Shown one piece after another: positions 23,719-30,905 of a stretch of DNA of 36,517 nt. The position numbers and the translations under genes are program-made. Source of the stretch: Candidatus Desulfobia pelagia. Lineage in GTDB: Bacteria; Desulfobacterota; Desulfobulbia; Desulfobulbales; SURF-16. The notes beneath the pieces were generated by a model. It was not told where the DNA came from and made no database searches. It saw only the letters and a list, made by a program, of their open reading frames with translations. Each line of letters starts with the position of its first letter. The first letter of the stretch is position 1. The stretch covers positions 1-36,517 of the forward strand of contig JACNJZ010000032.1 of the NCBI GenBank assembly GCA_014382295.1. The letters are read 5' to 3'.

Positions 23719-25083
23719 TTATCGCCGGGATAACCCTTTAGGACGTTTTCGCTTTGTTTTCCCTTTAAAGACCGTGCCTGGTCCGGCCTTACCCTGCATT
23801 TTCTTCATCATTTTCAGCATTTCACTGTAACTTTTAATCACCTTGTTCACATCCTGAACCTGGGTGCCGCTGCCTTTTGCAATTCGCTGTCTTCTGCTAG
23901 CATCAATAATCTGATACTTTCTTCGTTCCTGAGCTGTCATGGAACGAATTATTGCCTCAACTTTACCAAGCTCCTTCTCATCCGGCTTGGGTACATCCTT
24001 GAGCTGCTTCATTCGATTAAGCCCCGGAATCATGCCCATGATCTGTTCAAGGCTCCCCATTTTCTTAATCTGCTGTATCTGATCAAGAAAATCCTCCAGA
24101 GTAAAAGTTGACTTCTTGAGCTTTTGGGCAAGCTTATCAGCTTTTTTCTTATCAACAACCTCCTCAGCCTTCTCAATCAGGGTAAGAACATCTCCCATGC
24201 CGAGAATTCGGGAAGCCATACGATCGGGATGAAAAACTTCCAGCGCATCAAGACCTTCGCCGGTTCCAATAAATTTAATCGGCCGTCCTGCTACCCTGGC
24301 AATGGACAGCGCAGCACCACCCCGGGCGTCACCCTCCATCTTGGTGAGAATAACACCACTGATATTCAGGTCCTGATTAAACTTGTCGGCAACCGTAACT
24401 GCATCCTGGCCAGTCATGGCGTCGGCCACAAACAGTATCTCGGCCGGCTGGACGGCAGACTTGATATTGCCAAGCTCGCCCATCAGCTCTTCATCTACAT
24501 GAAGACGACCCGCAGTATCTATAAGAAGAGTATCATAATCGCTATTCTGAGCGACAATAACTGCATTTTTACAGATCGTCACCGGGTCCTGTTCCGTCTG
24601 TGACGGGTGAACAGGAACTCCTATTGACTCACCTAATATCTGGAGCTGTTCAATTGCCGCAGGACGATAGACATCTGCCGGCACAAGATAAGGACGACGA
24701 CCCTGTTTCTTTAACAGCACGGCAAGTTTCGCGGAAGACGTTGTCTTGCCGGAACCCTGCAGACCGACCATCATGAGAACAGCCGGACTTTTCCCCTGCA
24801 GCTCAAGATATTTCGTTGACTCGCCAAGAAGAGATATCAGTTCTTCCTGGACAAGTTTAATAACCTGCTGCCCAGGAGACAGGCTGGAATGAACTTGCTG
24901 CCCCACTGCCTTCTCAGCAATAGTCGCAACAAAATCCTTTACAACCTTGAAGTTGACATCAGCTTCCAGAAGGGCCATACGCACTTCACGCAATGCATCC
25001 TGAATGTTTTTATCAGAAAGCTTGCCATGACCACGCAGGTCCTTGAAAACTTTATTTAATCTATCAGAAAGATTGTCAAACAT
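23719..25083 (-). CDS. ffh: Signal recognition particle protein Ffh
   Basis: The real start is almost certainly the ATG at 25083 (MFDNLSDRLNKVFKDLRGHG), giving 454 residues; the ORF track adds 18 residues unlike any Ffh. The N domain is followed by the G domain (GLQGSGKTTSSAKLA, DTAGRLHVDEELM, TKMEGDARGGAALS), then the methionine-rich M domain (MGMIPGLNRMKQLKD, SGTQVQDVNKVIKSYSEMLK). It targets membrane and exported proteins. AGGAG abuts the ATG directly, unusually close. It is followed by rpsP. Confidence 0.96.
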   Translation of the reverse strand: MFDNLSDRLNKVFKDLRGHGKLSDKNIQDALREVRMALLEADVNFKVVKDFVATIAEKAVGQQVHSSLSPGQQVIKLVQEELISLLGESTKYLELQGKSPAVLMMVGLQGSGKTTSSAKLAVLLKKQGRRPYLVPADVYRPAAIEQLQILGESIGVPVHPSQTEQDPVTICKNAVIVAQNSDYDTLLIDTAGRLHVDEELMGELGNIKSAVQPAEILFVADAMTGQDAVTVADKFNQDLNISGVILTKMEGDARGGAALSIARVAGRPIKFIGTGEGLDALEVFHPDRMASRILGMGDVLTLIEKAEEVVDKKKADKLAQKLKKSTFTLEDFLDQIQQIKKMGSLEQIMGMIPGLNRMKQLKDVPKPDEKELGKVEAIIRSMTAQERRKYQIIDASRRQRIAKGSGTQVQDVNKVIKSYSEMLKMMKKMQGKAGPGTVFKGKTKRKRPKGLSRR

Positions 25084-25236
25084 CTCCTGCTTACTCTCTA
25101 TATCTTCGGGCCAAAGGCATCTCTTCAGACAGACCAATTGACGCAGATTTTCAAAATTGAACAGGTAAAGTTAATTTAATAAAATTAAAATGTCAACTAT
25201 TTGCTTCTTCTGCTCTTTTTTTCTCTTTCCTAGCTC

Positions 25237-26181
25237 CTAGCGAAGGGCTTCCAGGCAATGAGATAACGTTTGCGGGCTATCAACCTGAAAACAGGAGCAT
25301 CCACTGTCTTTAGGCAAAATCTTCTTCATCAAACCGGTGAGCACTTTTTTAGGCCCAACTTCAATAAACTGAGTCACGCCGTTCTCACGCATCCGGGTGA
25401 TAATATCGTACCATTTCACCATGGAAGCAATCTGCCGGCTCATAATATCTTTAATAACAGCAGGGTCTATTTCTCTTTTAGCCGTGACATTAAACAATAT
25501 TGTCCCTGAAGGCTCGTTAAAGGGGATTTTTTCAAGAAACCTGCTAAAATCCTCCACAGCTCCAGCCATAAGCGGGCTGTGCATGGCCGCACTCACCGGC
25601 AGGGAAACAGCCCTTCCGCCTCTCTCCTCGGCAAGCGCTGCTGCCGCAGATACTGCGGCCTCCTCGCCGGAAATAACGACCTGCTGGGCTGAATTATGGT
25701 TAGCCACTACAACAATACCTTTATCGGAAGAAGACGACACAACATCCTCAACATCAGCCAGCTCAAGTTTCAATATGGCACTCATGGCGCCCGGGTTAGC
25801 CTTGCTTTCCCTGCACATAAGACGACCGCGCTCTGTCACAAGGGTAATAGCCTCCTCCGGCATCAAGACACCGGAGGCCACCAGGGCTGAATACTCGCCC
25901 AGGCTGTGGCCGGCAAAATAGGCAGCATCGACACCAGCCTTTTTTAAGGCCTGCCAGCAGATAATATTCATAACCGTCATGGCCGGCTGGAGATGTGCCG
26001 TTCGCGTTAATTCATCCATGGGACCGTCTATGGACAATTCCTGCAAAAGAAAACCGCTCCGCTCCTCCGCCATTTCCATTAACTGCCTGGCATCACTGTC
26101 TGAATCAAGAAATTCCTGCCCCATACCTATAAACTGCGACCCCTGACCGGGAAAAAGCAATGCTGTACGAGATGCGTCCAT
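25237..26181 (-). CDS. fabD: Malonyl-CoA:ACP transacylase FabD
   Basis: The protein has 314 residues. TALLFPGQGSQFIGMGQEF, the nucleophile in AGHSLGEYSALVA, the catalytic His in SAAMHSPLMAGAVE and IEVGPKKVLTGLMKK are all present. It loads malonyl groups on ACP for fatty-acid synthesis. No other fab gene is nearby, which is unusual, since fabD often sits with fabH, fabG and acpP. It lies between lspA and ffh. Confidence 0.95.
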   Translation of the reverse strand: MDASRTALLFPGQGSQFIGMGQEFLDSDSDARQLMEMAEERSGFLLQELSIDGPMDELTRTAHLQPAMTVMNIICWQALKKAGVDAAYFAGHSLGEYSALVASGVLMPEEAITLVTERGRLMCRESKANPGAMSAILKLELADVEDVVSSSSDKGIVVVANHNSAQQVVISGEEAAVSAAAALAEERGGRAVSLPVSAAMHSPLMAGAVEDFSRFLEKIPFNEPSGTILFNVTAKREIDPAVIKDIMSRQIASMVKWYDIITRMRENGVTQFIEVGPKKVLTGLMKKILPKDSGCSCFQVDSPQTLSHCLEALR

Positions 26182-26220
26182 TTTTTTATCCGAAAAATTT
26201 ATGGTTTATAAGATAGTTGG

Positions 26221-26248
26221 AAGTTTTAAGTTTTAAGTTTTAAGTTGG
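26221..26248. repeat. Heptameric tandem repeat (AAGTTTT)3
   Basis: Three exact AAGTTTT units plus AAGTTGG lie in the 187-base gap between lspA and fabD. AGTTGG also occurs directly before the array, so it is bracketed by a short direct repeat. One base differs from the reverse strand of the 3451 array. Confidence 0.85.
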
Positions 26249-26368
26249 TGGATGTAACTTATTCATTTTTTCTGCTTGATTTTAACTTTCATGCTCGAAG
26301 TCTGCGCTTATCTCGTTGTTCCCGCCAGCGGGTATGGTGATTTATATGACAATAGGCAGACCTCCAAC

Positions 26369-26878
26369 TTACCTGGTGTGGCTACCGCCTTCTTCTGGCT
26401 CAGGATAAACAAAACCAGCGAGCAAAAACAGTCCTACGCCAACGACAATGGCTGAATCCGCCACATTAAAAGCCGGCCAGTGGTAACGCCCGATATAAAA
26501 ATCAAGAAAATCAACCACCGCGCCAAATCTGACCCGATCTATCAAATTTCCTATTGCCCCACCAGCAATACTGGCAAGGGCATAGGCATACAGGCTTCCC
26601 TTGTCCCGGTACTGTCTAAAAAGAAAAACAATAGCCACAAGGGCGACCAATGCAATTATGCCAAAAAACCATGGCCGCCAGCCACTTTCATTGCCAGCCA
26701 GGAAACCAAAGGCCGCCCCGGTATTCCGAATACTGGTAAGGTTAAAGAAACCTGGTATGATTATTCGGGTTTCATACAGGGAAAACTGCGCCAGAATCCA
26801 CCATTTTGTCAACTGATCCGCAACAATTACTGCTGCTGCGACAAAAATCAGGACAGAGTACGAATCAGGCTTTCTCAT
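26369..26878 (-). CDS. lspA: Lipoprotein signal peptidase LspA
   Basis: The protein has 169 residues with four hydrophobic segments. The catalytic aspartates are in GGAIGNLIDRVRFGAVVDFLDF and FNVADSAIVVG. FFNLTSIRNTGAAFGFLAG is conserved. It cuts prolipoproteins after lipidation, and would process the two lipoproteins encoded upstream in this window. It overlaps ileS by ATGA. Confidence 0.96.
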   Translation of the reverse strand: MRKPDSYSVLIFVAAAVIVADQLTKWWILAQFSLYETRIIIPGFFNLTSIRNTGAAFGFLAGNESGWRPWFFGIIALVALVAIVFLFRQYRDKGSLYAYALASIAGGAIGNLIDRVRFGAVVDFLDFYIGRYHWPAFNVADSAIVVGVGLFLLAGFVYPEPEEGGSHTR

Positions 26879-29673
26879 CCCTGCTTTTCAATCTGCGACA
26901 TTACTGCTGAACATCTTTGACATATCTGCGGGTGACCCAAATCCTGCCCAACCGTATCACTGCGCATCCAGCAGCGCTCGCATTTAGGACTTGCGGCCGC
27001 CTTAACACTGATAGACATCTCCGGATACAATTCACTGGCAACAGCATCCGCACCTGCATTATCCATATTCCGCAGTGAAGAGACAATGCAGATCATCGTC
27101 AGTGTCTCCCACTTGTCAGCCAGAAAATCCTGCAGTTCACCGGATACAGTCACACCAACTTCAGCCTCTAGAGAATGACCGATAATTTTTTCCCTGCGGG
27201 CACCTTCCAACACCTTGGTTATTTCAGTTCTGACTCCCTGAAGTTTTCCCCATGTAGTATTTAATTTTTCATCTAAATACTCATCTTTTAAGGATGGGAA
27301 TCGAGCCACAAAGATATTTTCCTCCCTGCGGGAGTCTGCAGGCAAAAATGGCCATGCCTCTGCAGCGGTAAATGAAAGCACCGGACTCATGAGACGCAGG
27401 AGACCGTCAAGAATTTCATACAATACGGTCTGGGAAGCTCTCCTCTCAGGAGACACCGCGTATTCCGTATATAATCTGTCCTTGAGAATATCAAGATAAA
27501 AGGCACTCATGGTGACATTGCAGAAATAAGGGACTATCTGAAATACCGTATGAAAATCAAAATCTTCATATGCTTTGATAATTTTACGTTTTAACACCTC
27601 AAACTGCGACAGAGCCCAACGATCAAGCTCCCCCATCTCACTGTATGCAATGGAGTCTCTGGCCGGATCAAAATCACTTAAATTACCGAGTATATAGCGA
27701 GTAGTATTCCTGATTTTCCGATAGGCATCGGAAAGACGATTCAGAATCTCATCAGAAATCTTAATATCATCACGATAATCTTCCGACGAAACCCAGAGCC
27801 GCAGAATCTCAGCGCCATATTTTTTAATAATTTCCTCCGGCGCAATGACATTCCCTATACTTTTCGACATCTTTTTCCCACGGGCATCAACAACAAAGCC
27901 ATGGGTCAATACACCTTTATATGGTGGAATCCCTCGGGTCCCTATGGACGCCAGCAGAGAGCTCTGAAACCAGCCACGATGCTGATCACTTCCTTCCAGG
28001 TAAAGATCGGCAGGCGTCTCCAGTCCACGCTCTTCTAAAACAGCGGCATAACTCACCCCTGAATCAAACCAGACATCGAGGATATCTTCCTCTTTTTCAA
28101 AATCAGTGGACCCGCAGCTCGAGCAGGTAGAGTCAGCCCCCAGAAATTCTTCCAGTTCATGGGAAAACCAGGCATCAGCCCCTTCCTTGAGGAATAATTC
28201 GTCGATTTTTGCATTAATTGCGTCATTATTCTGAATATAACCGCACTTGGAACACATAATGGCCGTAATGGGAACTCCCCAGGCGCGCTGCCGGGACAGA
28301 CACCAGTCAGGCCGCCCCTCAACCATTCCATATATCCGGTCCATACCCCATCCCGGAGTCCAGGATACAGTTTTAATAGCATCAAGAGCTTTACTGCGCA
28401 GCTCATTCTTATCCATGGAAATAAACCACTGCTCCGTGGCCCGGAAAATGACCGGTTTCTTGCATCGCCAGCAGTGGGGATAACTATGGGAAAGATGGCC
28501 CATTCCAAGAAGTGCGCCGCTCTTTTTCATGTCCTCGCATATGACAGGATTTGCCTCTGTGATATGCATTCCCTCATACTGACCACCATCCTCGGTAAAT
28601 CGCCCATGATTATCCACAGGCGAAAGTACCGGCAGGTCATAACGAAGTCCGGTCAGATAATCCTCCCGCCCATGGCCGGGTGCTGTATGGACACAGCCGG
28701 TACCGCTTTCAAGGGTAACGTAATCGGCAAGAACGATCAGGGATTCACGCTCAATAAATGGATGCCTGCATTTTCTGCCTTCCAGCAGTGCAGCGGAAAA
28801 TGTGGTGAGAGTCTTATATTCACTCACATGGCAGGCTTCAAGAGCCTTTTCAATCAGTCCTTCCGCGAGAATGAGCACCTCTCCTTCTACCTCGACGGCA
28901 GCGTAGGTAAAATCAGGATGAAGGGCCACTGCAAGATTGGCTGGAAGCGTCCATGGAGTTGTCGTCCAAATAACCGCTGCCACTTTTTTCCCTTTGAGTT
29001 CCGGGATACTATCACCCAGATCATCAATCACAGGAAATTTTACAAAAATAGAGGCTGACGAATGATCATCATATTCCACCTCGGCCTCGGCCAATGCAGT
29101 AACACATGATGAACACCAGTAGACAGGCTTCTTGCTCCGGGTCACTGAGCCGTTTGACAGAAAGCGATTAAACTCCCGGGCAATTGATGCTTCATATTTA
29201 TTATTGATGGTAAGATAGGGATCGTCCCAGGCACCCAGCACCCCGAGCCTTTTAAACTCTTCCTTCTGGATTTTTATCCATTTCCCTGCATATTGACGAC
29301 AGGCATTTCGAAAAGAAAGCTTGGGGATAGTCTTTTTCTTCGCCCCCAGTTCCTTGTCAACGTTATGCTCTATTGGTAAACCATGACAATCCCAGCCGGG
29401 AATATAGGGACAGTGGAAACCGGCCATGCGTTTTGATTTAAGGATAATATCCTTCAGAACCTTGTTGAACGCTGTTCCCAGATGAATATGACCGTTTGCA
29501 TACGGAGGGCCATCATGAAGAAGGTAGAGAGGTCGACCTTCTGTCTCTTTCTGCACCTTGGCATACAACCCCTCTTTTTCCCAGGCACTCAGCATCTGAG
29601 GCTCTTTCTGGGAAAGATTTGCCTTCATTTTAAAACTTGTTTGAGGAAGATTAAGCGTCTCTTTATAGTCCAC
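26875..29673 (-). CDS. ileS: Isoleucyl-tRNA synthetase
   Basis: The protein has 932 residues, a class Ia synthetase. The HIGH motif is PPYANGHIHLGTA (about 57-69); the KMSKS motif, DARGKKMSKSIGN, is near residue 600. The editing domain has VIWTTTPWTLPANLAVAL. A C-terminal zinc finger, KCERCWMRS, pairs with ICQRCSAVM. The zinc-tail form is the common bacterial type. It is coupled to lspA, a standard pair. Confidence 0.97.
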   Translation of the reverse strand: MDYKETLNLPQTSFKMKANLSQKEPQMLSAWEKEGLYAKVQKETEGRPLYLLHDGPPYANGHIHLGTAFNKVLKDIILKSKRMAGFHCPYIPGWDCHGLPIEHNVDKELGAKKKTIPKLSFRNACRQYAGKWIKIQKEEFKRLGVLGAWDDPYLTINNKYEASIAREFNRFLSNGSVTRSKKPVYWCSSCVTALAEAEVEYDDHSSASIFVKFPVIDDLGDSIPELKGKKVAAVIWTTTPWTLPANLAVALHPDFTYAAVEVEGEVLILAEGLIEKALEACHVSEYKTLTTFSAALLEGRKCRHPFIERESLIVLADYVTLESGTGCVHTAPGHGREDYLTGLRYDLPVLSPVDNHGRFTEDGGQYEGMHITEANPVICEDMKKSGALLGMGHLSHSYPHCWRCKKPVIFRATEQWFISMDKNELRSKALDAIKTVSWTPGWGMDRIYGMVEGRPDWCLSRQRAWGVPITAIMCSKCGYIQNNDAINAKIDELFLKEGADAWFSHELEEFLGADSTCSSCGSTDFEKEEDILDVWFDSGVSYAAVLEERGLETPADLYLEGSDQHRGWFQSSLLASIGTRGIPPYKGVLTHGFVVDARGKKMSKSIGNVIAPEEIIKKYGAEILRLWVSSEDYRDDIKISDEILNRLSDAYRKIRNTTRYILGNLSDFDPARDSIAYSEMGELDRWALSQFEVLKRKIIKAYEDFDFHTVFQIVPYFCNVTMSAFYLDILKDRLYTEYAVSPERRASQTVLYEILDGLLRLMSPVLSFTAAEAWPFLPADSRREENIFVARFPSLKDEYLDEKLNTTWGKLQGVRTEITKVLEGARREKIIGHSLEAEVGVTVSGELQDFLADKWETLTMICIVSSLRNMDNAGADAVASELYPEMSISVKAAASPKCERCWMRSDTVGQDLGHPQICQRCSAVMSQIEKQG

Positions 29674-29753
29674 AGCTCACTCCAGATCTGTCGTTTATTT
29701 TTGGTATGTATCTCTGTTCGCCGAAGCTACTGACTTTCAGGACCCTCAGCTCC

Positions 29754-29862
29754 GTAATCGTTTACCAGTGCGCAAGATTCGCGCAAGCAGGATGGCGAAT
29801 CTATAGCCTGTCTATGTGAGCCAACCTGATCGTGCGAAGATGGGGTGCTGGTGAACGATTAC
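29754..29862. repeat. Dispersed repeat with terminal inverted repeats, copy B
   Basis: GTAATCGTTTACCAG (29754-29768) and CTGGTGAACGATTAC (29848-29862) are inverted repeats with one mismatch. The 16-base core GCGAAGATGGGGTGCT at the right end is identical to copy A. An internal perfect 8-base stem pairs AGATTCGC (29775) with GCGAATCT (29795). Length is 109 bases, with no ORF. It occupies part of the 354-base gap between ileS and cooC; the rest of that gap holds the cooC promoter and otherwise nothing I can name. Confidence 0.82.
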
Positions 29863-29960
29863 AGATATACTAATGAGAGCGCTACAATACCAAGTTAGCC
29901 CTAACTTGCAAGTGAAAATGAAGCCAATCGCCTGTCAGCCGAGTTATTCTGCTCCCTGTA

Positions 29961-29989
29961 TTGACAGCATTATGGGGAGACAATATAGT
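29961..29989 (+). promoter_or_regulatory. Near-consensus sigma-70 promoter for cooC
   Basis: TTGACA at 29961-29966, a 17-base gap and TATAGT at 29984-29989. The start site would fall near 29996, inside the palindrome that follows, 32 bases before the cooC ATG. Confidence 0.8.
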
Positions 29990-29990
29990 G

Positions 29991-30006
29991 TTGTCAACAT
30001 TGACAA
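29991..30006. promoter_or_regulatory. Operator-like palindrome at cooC start site
   Basis: TTGTCAA-CA-TTGACAA has perfect 7-base arms and lies just after the -10 box, a position where a bound protein would repress. The inner TGTCA-N4-TGACA has the spacing of CRP/FNR-family sites. The regulator is unknown. Confidence 0.5.
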
Positions 30007-30027
30007 ACCACTTAAGGAGAAAAAGTA

Positions 30028-30789
30028 ATGACACCAAAAGTAATCGCCATGGCAGGAAAAGGTGGAACAGGAAAGACCACCACATCCGCCCTCTTGATAA
30101 AATATCTTCTCGAAAGGAAAATGACGCCGATCCTCGCCGTTGATGCCGACTCCAACGCAAACCTCAATGAACTGCTGGAACTCAATGTCGATATGACCAT
30201 CGGTGAAATTCGCAAGGATCTCAAAGGGGACATGCCTTCGGGAATGACCAGGGATCAGTTCATGAACATGAAAATCCAGCAGGCAATTATTGAAGAAAGC
30301 GGTTTTGATCTTCTGGTCATGGGACAGCCTGACGGACCGGGATGCTATTGTTCAGCCAATCAATACCTTGCCATGACCATGGAACATCTGGCAGGGAATT
30401 ACCAATACATCCTGGTAGATAATGAGGCCGGAATGGAGCACCTGAGCAGAATGAACCTGCGGTCTATTGACTACCTATTGATAGTCTCTGATCCGTCAGC
30501 CCGTGGGATTCTCACGGCGCGCCGAATTGCTGAAATAACGGAGCCGCTGGGTTTGGAGGTTAAAAGCAAGCACCTTATCGTCAACCGGGCACCGGAACCA
30601 ATGACACCGGAACTTGAAGCCAAGATCAATGAAGCGGTCAAAGAAAGTGATCTCCCCCTGGGGGGCATCTTCCCGGCAAGCAATGAGCTGGTGCACCAGG
30701 AAATAACCGGCACATCATACCTGCAACTAGGCAGTGATGTACCGGTTGTCAAAACAGCTTTTGCCGCTTTTGATAAAATATTTGCATAA
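30028..30789 (+). CDS. cooC: CO dehydrogenase maturation ATPase CooC
   Basis: The protein has 253 residues, a MinD-like ATPase. The deviant Walker A, MAGKGGTGKTTTS, is followed by AVDADSNANL, and by GQPDGPGCYCSANQYLAM, whose CYC pair (Cys106, Cys108) matches the metal-binding CXC of CooC. CooC dimers deliver nickel to the C-cluster of Ni-CO dehydrogenase using ATP. No cooS or acs gene is in the window, so this copy stands alone, with its own promoter and an AAGGAG ribosome-binding site, flanked by genes on the opposite strand. Different codon context is not obvious. Confidence 0.92.
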   Translation: MTPKVIAMAGKGGTGKTTTSALLIKYLLERKMTPILAVDADSNANLNELLELNVDMTIGEIRKDLKGDMPSGMTRDQFMNMKIQQAIIEESGFDLLVMGQPDGPGCYCSANQYLAMTMEHLAGNYQYILVDNEAGMEHLSRMNLRSIDYLLIVSDPSARGILTARRIAEITEPLGLEVKSKHLIVNRAPEPMTPELEAKINEAVKESDLPLGGIFPASNELVHQEITGTSYLQLGSDVPVVKTAFAAFDKIFA

Positions 30790-30805
30790 CAGCAAACAGT
30801 CTTAA

Positions 30806-30880
30806 AACCACGAAGTTCACGAAGAGCCATTTTTATATTTTCAACACAACAACTTCGTGTCCTTCGTGCTCTTCGTGGTT
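30806..30880. repeat. CTTCGTGNN 9-base-period repeat hairpin, copy 2
   Basis: AACCACGAAG (30806-30815) pairs exactly with CTTCGTGGTT (30871-30880), and the stem continues with CACGAAG/CTTCGTG after a two-base mismatch. CTTCGTG units start at 30853, 30862 and 30871, 9 bases apart. It lies between the converging cooC and flgE genes and could serve as a two-way transcript end. Confidence 0.75.
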
Positions 30881-30905
30881 CTTTCTAATTTTCAACTGCT
30901 AAATC

